A DNA stretch of 64,000 nt from Actinomadura harenae (GCF_003696215.1 NZ_RFFG01000048.1:1-64000), one strand, 5' to 3'. Counted from the stretch's first letter, positions 1-9,837 are shown. Made by a program: numbers and translations. Notes: a model not told the origin generated them from the sequence alone.

Positions 1-1
1 G

Positions 2-529
2 GCCGGGCCCGTCCTGAAGGAGAACCGCCGGGAGCGCCGCCGCCGCGAGGCGCCGGTGGCCGCCACCGCCGCGCTCCCCGCGCCGTCGGCGTCGTCGACG
101 CCGTCCGCGCCGGGCCCACGCCTTGAGGACGAGCCGTCCACGCCCACCCCCGCTCCAGCCCCGCCGCCGTCGCCCGAGCCGGAGCCCCACGCGCCCGCCG
201 CGCTGGAGTTCGAGGAGGCCGAGCCCGTCCTCGCCCCGCGCCGTCCGCCCAGGTCGAGGGCCCGTTTCGAGGACGATCTCCCCGGCCTGATCGACGGGCG
301 CACACCGCCCCCCGAGCCGCCCGCGCCCAAGGCGCCCGTCCCGGCCCCACGGGTCGTCGAACACGCGTCCGAGCCGGAGATCACACCTGAGCCGGAGGTC
401 ACGTCCGGGCCGGATCCCGAGCCGGGCGAGACGGACGTCCCACGCCGGCGTCCCGAGGAGCCCGAGCGCACCGAGACCCGCGGCGGCGCGATCTACGTCC
501 TCAGGGACGACCCCCGCGACGACGCTTGA
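2..529 (+). CDS. 3' end of a proline-rich protein (5' end outside window)
   Basis: The reading frame is open from the left edge and ends at the TGA at 527-529, so this is the C-terminal part of a longer gene. The first visible residues are basic (ENRRERRRRE near the edge) and are followed by a roughly 150-residue low-complexity tail rich in Pro, Ala and Glu, with a final stretch RGGAIYVLRDDP. No catalytic motif or membrane span is visible in this part. In actinomycetes the gene before purN is often a DUF6350 multi-membrane protein with a charged, Pro-rich cytoplasmic tail, and the basic stop-transfer-like start would fit that. This is inference from gene order only. An internal GTG at 56 could be mistaken for a start but has no need to be one. 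Confidence 0.55.
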   Translation, partial: AGPVLKENRRERRRREAPVAATAALPAPSASSTPSAPGPRLEDEPSTPTPAPAPPPSPEPEPHAPAALEFEEAEPVLAPRRPPRSRARFEDDLPGLIDGRTPPPEPPAPKAPVPAPRVVEHASEPEITPEPEVTSGPDPEPGETDVPRRRPEEPERTETRGGAIYVLRDDPRDDA

Positions 530-624
530 ACCCCTGTTGGAACAGAACGGGCCGGAACCGCACCAGCGATTCCGGCCCATCCGCGCTGCTCCGCGGCTCA
601 GCGCGTCTCCGCGCGCTCAGCGGG

Positions 625-1137
625 TCACAGCATGCCCTTCAGCGGGTCGAGGTCCGAGACGCGGACGTGCAGCTTGTGCGCGATCTCGGGGAGCCACTTG
701 TCCTCGCACGCCTGCCGGTCGGTCTGCGTGTTGGCCGTGGCCTTGCAGTCCTCCAAGCCGCTGACCTCGGGCCACAGGTAGACGGCGAAGCCGAGCATCA
801 GCACGCCCAGCACCACCGAGATCGCCCCGGTGACCATGCCGCCCGCGAGGCCGGGCAGGGTCCCCGTGCGGCCGGACGCCAGGCGGCGCGCCTTGGTGCC
901 GACGACGATCGCGGCGATCCCGAGCGCCAGGCCGAGCGGCCAGAAGAACAGGGTGATCACCAGGGAGCCGACACCCAGCCACAGCGCGCGCCGGGCGGTC
1001 TGCTCGGCCGGGCCCGGCGGGAGCGCGCCGCCCTGCTGCGGGCCCTGCTGGGGGCCCTGCGGCCCGGGCCGGCCCCACGGGTCCTGGCCGGTGGGCTGCC
1101 CGGTCGGCTGGCCGGACGTCCCCGGCTGGTCGTTCAC
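625..1137 (-). CDS. DUF4190-type small membrane protein
   Basis: Protein of 170 residues. The N-terminal 45 residues are Gly/Pro/Gln rich (repeated PTGQ and QQGP units), followed by two hydrophobic segments at about residues 52-80 and 95-120 separated by a short basic loop (TKARRLASGRTG), the arrangement of DUF4190 proteins. The last 45 residues are soluble and hold two cysteines (LEDCKA and ACEDK) that could pair outside the membrane. I chose the GTG at 1137 because a GGGGGGA ribosome-binding site lies a few bases upstream; an ATG further upstream has no such site. It faces away from purN. The function is unknown; a membrane-associated accessory role is all the sequence supports. Confidence 0.75.
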   Translation of the reverse strand: MNDQPGTSGQPTGQPTGQDPWGRPGPQGPQQGPQQGGALPPGPAEQTARRALWLGVGSLVITLFFWPLGLALGIAAIVVGTKARRLASGRTGTLPGLAGGMVTGAISVVLGVLMLGFAVYLWPEVSGLEDCKATANTQTDRQACEDKWLPEIAHKLHVRVSDLDPLKGML

Positions 1138-1307
1138 TTCTCGTCCCCCCGCTGGCGTGCTGGTCGGTCGGTTCGGGCGCACGGCACCACGGGCCGGAGA
1201 GGCCGCGGGCGGGCCGGTGGCCTCATCGCGGCGCCGGGTGATGCGCGCCGAGCAGGGCCGATAGGCTTTGGTCGCCCGATCCGCCCCGACGTCACCGCTG
1301 AGGAGTC

Positions 1308-1928
1308 ATGGTGTCCGCCCGGCTCGTCGTCCTCGTCTCCGGCGCGGGGACCAACCTACAGGCGCTCCTCGACGCGTGCGCAGATCCAGCCTACGGGGCG
1401 TCCGTCGTTGCTGTGGGCGCCGACCGTGACGGCATCGCCGGTCTCACGCGCGCGCACGAGGCGGGTCTCCCCTCCTTCACCCTCCGGATCCCCGACTTCG
1501 CCGACCGCGGAGGCTGGGACGCCGCGCTGGCCGACGCCGTCGCCGCGCACGAGCCCGATCTGGTGGTCTCCGCCGGGTTCATGAAGATCCTCGGCCCGGC
1601 GTTCCTGGCCCGGTTCGGCGGCCGGACGGTCAACACCCACCCCGCCCTGCTGCCCTCCTTCCCCGGCGCCCACGCCGTCCGGGACGCCCTGGCCTACGGC
1701 GTGAAGGTGACGGGCTGTACCGTGCACTTCGTCGACGAAGGCGTGGACACCGGACCCGTCATCGCCCAGGAGGCCGTCCAGGTGCTCCGGCGTGACGACG
1801 AGGACTCCCTGCATGAGCGCATCAAGCAGGTGGAGCGCCGCCTCCTGGTGGACGTCGTCGGTCGGCTCGCCCGGGACGGCTGGACCACCGAGGGCAGGCG
1901 GATCTCCGTGAAGAGCAGTGCCCGATGA
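1308..1928 (+). CDS. purN: Phosphoribosylglycinamide formyltransferase
   Basis: Transfers the formyl group of 10-formyl-tetrahydrofolate to GAR in step three of purine synthesis, in the cytosol. The 206-residue length fits the family. Visible landmarks are the phosphate-binding loop SGAGTNLQAL at residues 11-20, the catalytic Asn109 and His111 in NTHPALLPSFPG, and the catalytic Asp147 in VDEGVDTGP, with the same spacing as in the E. coli enzyme. The ATG at 1308 is preceded by GAGGAG at a good distance; an adjacent GTG three bases on is an alternative. It is followed by purH after 66 bases, and the two are almost certainly co-transcribed. The product supplies FGAR and uses the folate pool that the nearby folD product makes. 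Confidence 0.96.
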   Translation: MVSARLVVLVSGAGTNLQALLDACADPAYGASVVAVGADRDGIAGLTRAHEAGLPSFTLRIPDFADRGGWDAALADAVAAHEPDLVVSAGFMKILGPAFLARFGGRTVNTHPALLPSFPGAHAVRDALAYGVKVTGCTVHFVDEGVDTGPVIAQEAVQVLRRDDEDSLHERIKQVERRLLVDVVGRLARDGWTTEGRRISVKSSAR

Positions 1929-1962
1929 AGCGCAGTGCTCGATGAAAAGCAGTACGTGAGAA
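1915..1962 (+). repeat. 17-bp tandem repeat across the purN stop codon
   Basis: GCAGTGCCCGATGAA at 1915-1929 holds the purN stop. It recurs as GCAGTGCTCGATGAA at 1932-1946 (14 of 15 identical, 17-bp period), and a decayed third copy begins at 1949. Each copy contains a TGA in the same place. It sits in the short purN-purH spacer. Confidence 0.75.
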
Positions 1963-1994
1963 ACGTCCGCTGACGATTGAGGGGAGCTCGGCCG

Positions 1995-3563
1995 GTGAGT
2001 CGGGTGGCTATCAGGCGCGCGCTGATCAGCGTGTACGACAAGACGGGGCTGGAGCAGCTCGCCAAGGGGCTGCACGAGGCGGGGGTGGAGATCGTCTCGA
2101 CCGGCTCCACGGCCGGGCGGATCGCCGCCGCGGGCGTCCCGGTGATGAAGGTGGAGAAGCTCACCGGATTCCCCGAGTGCCTGGACGGGCGGGTCAAGAC
2201 GCTGCACCCGAAGGTGCACGCGGGCCTGCTCGCCGACCGGCGCAAGGACGACCACCTCCAGCAGCTCGACGACCTGCACGTCGAGCCGTTCGACCTCGCG
2301 GTGGTGAACCTCTACCCGTTCTCCGACACCGTGGCGTCCGGGGCGAAGCCGGACGAGTGCGTCGAGCAGATCGACATCGGCGGCCCGACCATGGTCCGCG
2401 CCGCCGCCAAGAACCACGCCAGCGTCGCCGTCGTCGTCTCGCCGGACGCCTACGGCGAGGTCCTGGAGGCCGTGAAGGCGGGCGGGTTCACGCTCGAGGA
2501 GCGCCGCCGCCTGGCCGCGCGGGCGTTCTCCCACACCGCGTCCTACGACGTGGCCGTGGCGTCCTGGTTCGCCTCGTCCTACGCGCCGGACGCCGAGGCC
2601 GCCGAGACCGGCTGGCCCGACTTCGCGGGCGCGACCTGGGAGCGCAAGAACCCGCTGCGGTACGGCGAGAACCCGCACCAGCGGGCCGCGCTGTACACCG
2701 ACCCGGGCGGCGAGGGCGGCCTGGCGAACGCGGAGCAGCTGTACGGCAAGGAGATGTCGTACAACAACTACGTCGACACCGACGCCGCGCACCGCGCCGC
2801 CTACGACTTCACCGAGCCGTGCGTCGCGATCATCAAGCACGCCAACCCGTGCGGCATCGCGGTCGGCCCGGACATCGCGGGCGCGCACCGCAAGGCCCTG
2901 GAGTGCGACCCGGCGTCGGCGTACGGCGGCGTGATCGCGGCGAACCGGCCGGTCAGCGCGGCGATGGCCCAGCAGATCACGGGCAGCTTCGCCGAGGTCG
3001 TGGTCGCGCCGTCCTTCGACGACGAGGCCGTGACGATCCTCACCGAGCGGTTCAAGAACGTCCGGCTGCTGGTCTGCCCGGACGGCCCTGCGAACCCGAC
3101 CGAGTCGCGCCGGATCGACGGCGGCCTGCTGATCCAGACCGTCGACCGGGTGGACGCGGACGGCGACGACCCGGCGAACTGGGAGCTGAAGACGGGCACG
3201 CCCGCCGACGAGGCGACCCTGCGCGACCTGGCGTTCGCGTGGAAGGCGTGCCGTCCGGTCAAGTCCAACGCGATCCTGCTTGCCAAGGACGGCGCGACCG
3301 TCGGCGTCGGGATGGGGCAGGTCAACCGGGTCGACTCGGCCCGCCTGGCCATCGCGCGCGCGGGCGAGGAGCGGTCGCGGGGCGCGGTCGCCGCGTCCGA
3401 CGCGTTCTTCCCGTTCCCGGACGGCCTGGAGATCCTCATCGAGGCCGGTGTCACGGCGGTCGTCCAGCCGGGCGGCTCGATCCGGGACGAGCAGGCGATC
3501 GAGACGGCCGAGAAGGCCGGGATCACCATGTACTTCACGGGCGTCCGGCACTTCTTCCACTGA
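1995..3563 (+). CDS. purH: Bifunctional AICAR transformylase / IMP cyclohydrolase
   Basis: Carries out the last two steps of IMP synthesis: formylation of AICAR with 10-formyl-THF, then ring closure. At 522 residues it has the full family length. The N-terminal MGS-like cyclohydrolase domain covers about residues 1-140 (ALISVYDKTG, STGSTA, then VKTLHPKVHAG), and the AICAR transformylase domain follows, with the catalytic Lys-His in IIKHANPCGIA at about 281-282 and the conserved C-terminus ending GVRHFFH. I chose the GTG at 1995 because GGGGAG lies eight bases upstream and the family starts at about this point; a TTG at 1977 would add six residues overlapping that ribosome-binding site. It follows purN and ends in a strong hairpin. 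Confidence 0.96.
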   Translation: MSRVAIRRALISVYDKTGLEQLAKGLHEAGVEIVSTGSTAGRIAAAGVPVMKVEKLTGFPECLDGRVKTLHPKVHAGLLADRRKDDHLQQLDDLHVEPFDLAVVNLYPFSDTVASGAKPDECVEQIDIGGPTMVRAAAKNHASVAVVVSPDAYGEVLEAVKAGGFTLEERRRLAARAFSHTASYDVAVASWFASSYAPDAEAAETGWPDFAGATWERKNPLRYGENPHQRAALYTDPGGEGGLANAEQLYGKEMSYNNYVDTDAAHRAAYDFTEPCVAIIKHANPCGIAVGPDIAGAHRKALECDPASAYGGVIAANRPVSAAMAQQITGSFAEVVVAPSFDDEAVTILTERFKNVRLLVCPDGPANPTESRRIDGGLLIQTVDRVDADGDDPANWELKTGTPADEATLRDLAFAWKACRPVKSNAILLAKDGATVGVGMGQVNRVDSARLAIARAGEERSRGAVAASDAFFPFPDGLEILIEAGVTAVVQPGGSIRDEQAIETAEKAGITMYFTGVRHFFH

Positions 3564-3601
3564 TCCGGTTCCCCTGACCGGGTCCGCCCGGTGGGCGGAG
3601 A

Positions 3602-3631
3602 GACCCCGGTGGCCCTGCGGCCACCGGGGTC
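3602..3631 (+). terminator. purH transcription terminator
   Basis: A perfect 13-bp inverted repeat (GACCCCGGTGGCC and its complement) around a CTGC loop starts 38 bases after the purH stop. No clear run of T follows, as is common in actinomycetes. Confidence 0.85.
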
Positions 3632-3739
3632 TTCGCGATCTTGGCGGGTTTTACTCTTCCGGTCGTTTAGCCTCGGTCGAGGCCGCGTCACTTTGCGTCA
3701 CCCTGCCCATCGCGCGGCCGTCGCTTGGGAGAACCGCGC

Positions 3740-3919
3740 ATGGAAAACCTCATCGGCCTCGTGCTGGGCTCCGTCCTCCAGGCCCCGGTGCTGATCTCGG
3801 AGTCCCGGCAGGTCGTCGGGCTGCTCGCCGCCGCCGCGGTGGCCGTCCTCGCCGCCCGTCTCGGCTGGCTCGGCACCGACCGGCTCATCGCCCGCCGCGG
3901 CCGCGCCGACCAGGACTGA
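3740..3919 (+). CDS. Small predicted membrane protein (59 aa)
   Basis: A 59-residue protein, MENLIGLVLGSVL at the start, with a central hydrophobic stretch (VVGLLAAAAVAVLAARLGWL) and a charged C-terminus (RRGRADQD). The ATG at 3740 has GGGAGA nine bases upstream. The composition suggests one or two membrane passes, with the basic C-terminus probably in the cytoplasm. I do not recognise a family. It stands alone between the purH terminator and a convergent acetyltransferase, and its stop is followed at once by a tandem repeat. It is too short for similarity to be judged by eye, and whether it is translated rests on the ribosome-binding site and the codon pattern. Confidence 0.55.
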   Translation: MENLIGLVLGSVLQAPVLISESRQVVGLLAAAAVAVLAARLGWLGTDRLIARRGRADQD

Positions 3920-3923
3920 CCCC

Positions 3924-3955
3924 GCCCACCGCCTGCCCACCGCCTGCCCACCGCC
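3924..3955 (+). repeat. 11-bp tandem repeat after a stop codon
   Basis: GCCCACCGCCT occurs at 3924-3934 and 3935-3945, and a third copy (10 of 11 bases) follows at 3946, beginning five bases after the stop of the small membrane protein gene. Another CACCGCCTG lies at 3963-3971, in the gap before the convergent acetyltransferase. Confidence 0.7.
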
Positions 3956-3985
3956 CACGACGCACCGCCTGCGGGCGGCGGCGGA

Positions 3986-4579
3986 TCAGCGGAGCTTGGC
4001 GCGCAGGGCCGCTCCGGCCTCCGGCCACTCGGTGTCGATCATCGAGAAGACCGCGGTGTCGCGGAAGGTGCCGTCCGGGCGGATCTTGTTCTTGCGGTGG
4101 AAGCCCTCGAAGGACGCCCCGAGGCGTCCGATCGCCGCGCGTGACCGCTCGTTCCTCCGGTCGGTGTGCCAGCCGACCCGCAGCGCCCCGAGCCCGTCGA
4201 ACGCGCGTTCCAGGAGCAGCAGCTTGGACTCGGTGTTCAGCCCCGTCCGCTGCCAGCGCGGGCCGATCCAGGTGTAGCCGATGTACAGGTTCCGGTTCGC
4301 CGGATCGATCTCGTAGTAGGACGTCGTCCCCGCGATCTCCCCGGTGGCCGCGTCGATCTGCACCCAGGGCAGCCGCTCGCGGCGCTCGCAGGCGGCCAGC
4401 GAGTCCGCGACGATCCTCTTCATCTCGGCCGGGTCCGCGGGCGGCGGGGTGCTGAGCCACCGCCACACCTCGGGGTCCTTGCCCGCCTCGAACATCCCCT
4501 CGGCGTGCTCCGGCGAGAGCGGCTCCAGCCGCACATGACGGCCGGTCAGGACGGGTCGGTCGTACCACGCGTCGTTCAT
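3986..4579 (-). CDS. GNAT-family N-acetyltransferase (RimJ/RimL-like)
   Basis: A 197-residue cytosolic acetyltransferase. The N-terminus LTGRHVRLEPLSPEHAEGMF and the pattern that follows (WVQIDAATGEIAGTTSYYEIDPANRNLYIGYTW split over two beta strands, then a TGLNTESKLLLLERAFD helix and GWHTDRRNERSRAAIGRLGA) are those of RimJ/RimL-type GNAT enzymes, which acetylate N-terminal or side-chain amines with acetyl-CoA. The acetyl-CoA loop is the degenerate WQRTGLNTE rather than a canonical QxxGxG, which is common in this subgroup. The start is the ATG at 4579. The substrate cannot be read from the sequence. It is convergent with the preceding gene and divergent from the folD leader. Confidence 0.88.
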   Translation of the reverse strand: MNDAWYDRPVLTGRHVRLEPLSPEHAEGMFEAGKDPEVWRWLSTPPPADPAEMKRIVADSLAACERRERLPWVQIDAATGEIAGTTSYYEIDPANRNLYIGYTWIGPRWQRTGLNTESKLLLLERAFDGLGALRVGWHTDRRNERSRAAIGRLGASFEGFHRKNKIRPDGTFRDTAVFSMIDTEWPEAGAALRAKLR

Positions 4580-4725
4580 GCCACCGACCTTAGAAACGAT
4601 TTCGGACAGCCGGAACGGCCACTTCGGCCCGATTCCCGGAGACCACTCCAGCCGGTCCCAGCCGGTCCCGGCCCGTCCCGGCCGAACGGCGAGGGCCCGG
4701 CCTCCGAACCGACGGGTAGCATGTG

Positions 4726-4805
4726 CGGGACGCGACTGGCGCAGGCAAGGTGGATTCGACCACCGGGGAGCGACGACGGTCCGGCCACCGCGCGCCTGGG
4801 TGGAC
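4726..4805 (+). promoter_or_regulatory. ZTP (pfl-type) riboswitch aptamer ahead of folD
   Basis: The folD leader contains the two conserved halves of the ZTP/pfl RNA in the right order: GCGGGACGCGACUGGCG at 4726-4742, then a GGUGGA/ACCACC stem leading into CCACCGGGGAGC at 4760-4771, and GCGCCUGGG at about 4792-4800. In this family the GGGGAGC and GCCUGGGC-like segments form the ligand pocket that senses ZTP, the signal of low 10-formyl-THF. folD is a known target gene class. The aptamer lies about 60 bases before the folD start. The region between holds the palindrome GTCTGCAGAC (4809-4818) and a GC-rich segment that could act as expression platform. The family call is by eye from remembered consensus; a covariance-model search would settle it. 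Confidence 0.8.
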
Positions 4806-4862
4806 GGAGTCTGCAGACCGAGGCGCGCGCGTGCGCGGCCCCGGCGAGATCCGGAGGTACCG

Positions 4863-5717
4863 ATGACCGCGAACATCCTGGACGGCAAGGCCACGGCGGC
4901 GGAGATCCGCGCCGACCTGACGGTGCGCGTCGCCGCCCTCAAGGAGTGCGGCGTGAACGTCGGGCTCGGCACGATCCTGGTCGGCGACGACCCGGGCAGC
5001 CACGCCTACGTGAACATGAAGCACCGCGACTGCGCCGAGGTCGGCATCGAGTCGATCCGCCGCGACCTGCCCGCGACCGCCACGCAGGACGAGGTGGAGC
5101 AGGCCGTCCGCGAGCTCAACGAGGACCCGGCCTGCACCGGCTACATCGTCCAGCTGCCGCTCCCCAAGGGCCTGGACGAGTTCCGCGTGCTGGAGATGAT
5201 CGACCCGGCCAAGGACGCCGACGGGCTCGCGCCGATCAGCCTCGGCCGCCTCACCCTCATGCAGCCCGGCTCGCTGCCCTGCACGCCCAAGGGCATCGTC
5301 GAGCTGCTGCGCCGCTTCGAGGTGCCGATCGCGGGCGCCGAGGTCGTGGTCGTCGGACGCGGCATCACCGTCGGCCGGTCGCTCGGCCTGCTGCTGACCC
5401 GCCGCACCGAGAACGCGACGGTCACCCTCTGCCACACCGGCACCCGCGACCTGGCCGAGCACACCCGCAAGGCCGACATCATCGTCGCGGCGGCCGGTGT
5501 CCCCGGCCTGATCACCGGCGACATGGTCAAGCCCGGCGCGGCCGTCCTGGACGTCGGTGTCTCCCGCGTGGACGGCAAGCTGGCCGGCGACGTCGCCGAG
5601 AGCGTCCGCGAGGTGGCCGGGTGGGTGGCCCCGAACCCCGGCGGCGTCGGCCCCATGACCCGCGCCATGCTCCTCGCCAACGTGGTGGAGCTCGCCGAGT
5701 CGACCGCCCGCTCCTGA
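4863..5717 (+). CDS. folD: Methylene-THF dehydrogenase / methenyl-THF cyclohydrolase
   Basis: Interconverts 5,10-methylene-, 5,10-methenyl- and 10-formyl-THF with NADP, feeding the PurN and PurH steps encoded just upstream. The protein has 284 residues, the usual length. Visible motifs are the catalytic YVNMK (Tyr49, Lys53), the folate-site GYIVQLPLPKGLDE, the PCTPKGIVELL loop, the Rossmann VVVVGRGITVGRSLG and the C-terminal PNPGGVGPMTRAMLL. The ATG at 4863 has a near-perfect GGAGGT three bases upstream; frames open further 5' run through the riboswitch and are not used. The Arg-Gly-Ile-Thr variant of the usual GRS motif is common in actinobacterial FolD. A degenerate repeat array follows the stop. 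Confidence 0.96.
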   Translation: MTANILDGKATAAEIRADLTVRVAALKECGVNVGLGTILVGDDPGSHAYVNMKHRDCAEVGIESIRRDLPATATQDEVEQAVRELNEDPACTGYIVQLPLPKGLDEFRVLEMIDPAKDADGLAPISLGRLTLMQPGSLPCTPKGIVELLRRFEVPIAGAEVVVVGRGITVGRSLGLLLTRRTENATVTLCHTGTRDLAEHTRKADIIVAAAGVPGLITGDMVKPGAAVLDVGVSRVDGKLAGDVAESVREVAGWVAPNPGGVGPMTRAMLLANVVELAESTARS

Positions 5718-5730
5718 GGACCCCGATCCG

Positions 5731-5849
5731 CCGAGGGCCCTGATCTCCTGCGGCCCTGAGCCTCCGAGGGCCCTGGGTTTCCGAGGGCTCCTGGTCTTCC
5801 GAGGGCCCTGGGTTTCTGAAGGTTCTGGGTTTCCGAGGGTTCTGGTCTA
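5731..5849 (+). repeat. Degenerate ~17-bp tandem repeat downstream of folD
   Basis: Five head-to-tail units of the type CCGAGGGCCCTGGGTTT start at 5764, 5781, 5799, 5816 and 5833 (periods 17, 18, 17, 17), and decayed copies lie at 5731 and about 5749. The first and third complete units are identical. Each unit carries GGGCCC or a derivative. The array fills most of the folD to FHA-gene gap and could fold, but no single terminator stands out in it. Confidence 0.8.
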
Positions 5850-5964
5850 CGTGTGATCCCGCCGGGGCCGGGTGGCGGCCCCGGCGGGGGAAAGCACGGT
5901 CGCTCCTTGCGCTGCCGGGTTCGGGAGCGACCGCGTGATCGTGCCGCCTGGAACAGGCCCTAGG

Positions 5965-6678
5965 TCAGCTCGCCCTGCGTGCCGCCGCGCTGTGGCGGCC
6001 GGGGCCGCCGTTCAGGGGGTGGCCGTGGGTCGCGCCCTGGGGCGGGACGGGCCGGCGGATCTCGCCGGTGGCCCTGGCGTCCGCGGGTGGCCTGCCCTGC
6101 TGCGGGACGTGCACCGGCGGCAGCGGCCGGACCAGTCCCATCGCGATCACCTCGTTGGCCAGCCGGGTGCGCCGGTTGGCGCCCTCCGGGATGCGGAACT
6201 TCTGGTAGAGGCGCAGCAGGTGCTGCTTGACGGCGGCCTCCGTCACCACCAGGTCGGCGGCGATCTCGCGGGCCGTGGCCGGTGCGACGAACGCCTCGTC
6301 CGACAGGGCGGGACGGCACAGCGAGGTCAGCACGTCGACCTCGCGGCGGGTGAGTTCCGGTGCCACGGCGCGCCGCAGCTCGACGTCGGGATCGACCTCC
6401 TCGCGGGGGATGCCCCCCATACGGCAGCGCGCCGTGCCGAAGCTCACGACGTCACCGTCCTCCAGGACACGGCGCGCGATCGGGCGGCCGTTGACACGGG
6501 TCCCGTTGCGGGACAGCCCCATGTCGACGACGTACACGTACGGGCCGCGTCGAATGATCTCTGCGTGCAAACGGGACACACTCGGGTCGTCGAGGCGGAT
6601 GTCGACTCCTCGCCCTCGGCCGACCGTCGTTACGTCGGGGCGCAGCGGCATGACCAGTCCGCTGTCCTCGATCCGCAT
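5965..6678 (-). CDS. FHA domain - LuxR-type HTH regulator
   Basis: A 237-residue soluble protein with two recognisable parts. Residues 5-90 are an FHA phosphothreonine-binding domain with all landmark residues: Gly20-Arg21 (VGRGRGVDIRL), Ser35/His38 (SVSRLHAEI), Asn58-Gly59 (LSRNGTRVNG) and DGDVVSFG. Residues 107-175 resemble a LuxR-family helix-turn-helix: ELTRREVDVLTSL, then TAREIAADLVVTEAAVKQHLLRLYQKF. The last 50 residues are Pro/Gly/Arg-rich. This suggests a DNA-binding protein steered by Ser/Thr-kinase phosphorylation. No kinase gene is present nearby. The ATG at 6678 has GGAGGGG six bases upstream; a GTG at 6693 would destroy that spacing. Targets are unknown. Confidence 0.85.
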   Translation of the reverse strand: MRIEDSGLVMPLRPDVTTVGRGRGVDIRLDDPSVSRLHAEIIRRGPYVYVVDMGLSRNGTRVNGRPIARRVLEDGDVVSFGTARCRMGGIPREEVDPDVELRRAVAPELTRREVDVLTSLCRPALSDEAFVAPATAREIAADLVVTEAAVKQHLLRLYQKFRIPEGANRRTRLANEVIAMGLVRPLPPVHVPQQGRPPADARATGEIRRPVPPQGATHGHPLNGGPGRHSAAARRAS

Positions 6679-7032
6679 GAACGGCCCCTCCACGGCAGTC
6701 CTCCCAGCTAGTTAGCGACCCCTGTCTGCCGGGTTACCCGTGCCGATGATCGTCACACCCACCTACCGGTCAGTAGGGCCGATGACGCAGGGGTTTCCGT
6801 GTTCTCCGGTTTTCGTCGGAAATCGAGTCCGACGGGCGTTATCCGGAGGTCGGGACGCCTCCTCGACACGTGTTCGATAGCGCCGTGACCTCGGCCCGGA
6901 CCGCCGCCCGTCGTGTCCATGACGGTTCGGCGCTACCGTGGAGGCGGAGAACGGTTCACTCCGGCGTGCCGCACGGCGGCGCGCCGTCCCGTGAGCCGGA
7001 CCACCGGACCGTAGGACGAGGGGCCATTCGGC
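6679..7032. promoter_or_regulatory. Divergent intergenic region, FHA-HTH gene / DUF3017 gene
   Basis: 354 bases with no convincing gene. They must hold the promoters of both flanking genes. An imperfect dyad CCTACCGGTCAGTAGG lies at about 6762-6777, a TetR-operator-like pattern, closer to the FHA-HTH gene. No hairpin with terminator character was seen. Short frames here lack ribosome-binding sites and normal codon use. Confidence 0.4.
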
Positions 7033-7344
7033 ATGAGCACGCAACTGCACCGGCGACGGCGCACGCCGCGCGGCGGCGATGTGGGCCCGAACTGGCTCGG
7101 CCAGCTCCCGTACCTGATCGTCCTGTCCGGGGTCGGGGGCGGTCTCGTGCTGTGCGCCCTCCACTACTTCCGCAAGGGCTCCGGGCTGCTCGCCGCCGCC
7201 GTCCTGCTGGGCGCGCTCGCCCGGCTGGTGCTGCCGCCGAGCCAGGTCGGCATGCTGGAGACCCGCAAGCGCTGGGTGGACGTCACGATCATGGCCGGGT
7301 TCGCGGTGGCCATCGCCGTCACCGCCCTGGTCGTCCCGCGCTGA
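7033..7344 (+). CDS. DUF3017 membrane protein
   Basis: A 103-residue protein with a basic N-terminus (LHRRRRTPRGG) and three hydrophobic segments at about residues 25-42, 50-67 and 82-101 (LPYLIVLSGVGGGLVLCAL, LLAAAVLLGALARLVLPPSQ, VTIMAGFAVAIAVTALVV). The LARLVLPPSQVGMLETRKRWVD motif between the second and third segments is typical of DUF3017 proteins, which from family knowledge are encoded between folD and mdh in many actinomycetes, as here. The function is unknown. The ATG follows a GGACGAGGGG stretch that can serve as ribosome-binding site. Residues R57-L60 and the ETRKRWVD loop are the most family-like parts. Confidence 0.85.
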   Translation: MSTQLHRRRRTPRGGDVGPNWLGQLPYLIVLSGVGGGLVLCALHYFRKGSGLLAAAVLLGALARLVLPPSQVGMLETRKRWVDVTIMAGFAVAIAVTALVVPR

Positions 7345-7566
7345 GGCCTTCGCCCGATCTCGCCGCGTGAGCCCGTACGGGGCCTCGGTGGGGTTCGCGG
7401 CGGCTTTGCGACGGGGTTCCGCGATGACCCCGGGTGACCGCCCCAGTGCGTGGGGTCACCGTTGAGTTTCGCGGCGTTTTCCCAGGTCAGAGCATGTGCA
7501 GGCAGAGGGCTTGGAGTGTGCTCGCTGGTCTACACCAGAGCCCGTCCGGAGGGGGCTTCAACACCG

Positions 7567-7583
7567 GATATCTTGATATCGAG
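7567..7583. promoter_or_regulatory. Candidate operator upstream of icd
   Basis: Two GATATC palindromes at 7567-7572 and 7575-7580. The second is the centre of the dyad CTTGATATCGAG (7572-7583; 10 of 12 positions symmetric). It lies about 35 bases before the icd start, where a repressor or activator could act. No -10/-35 pair can be assigned firmly. Confidence 0.4.
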
Positions 7584-7617
7584 CAATGATGCCGCCATGT
7601 AATGAGGGAGTGTCCGG

Positions 7618-9830
<2,213 letters not shown>

Positions 9831-9837
<7 letters not shown>

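Noticed and set aside
1356..3560. A 734-codon open frame on the minus strand opposite purN-purH
   Set aside because: It is the mirror frame of a GC-rich gene; the translation is Arg/Gly/Val/Asp-rich without family motifs, while the + strand encodes clear PurN and PurH.
5731..5849. CRISPR array
   Set aside because: Units are contiguous 17-mers without spacers and there are no cas genes.
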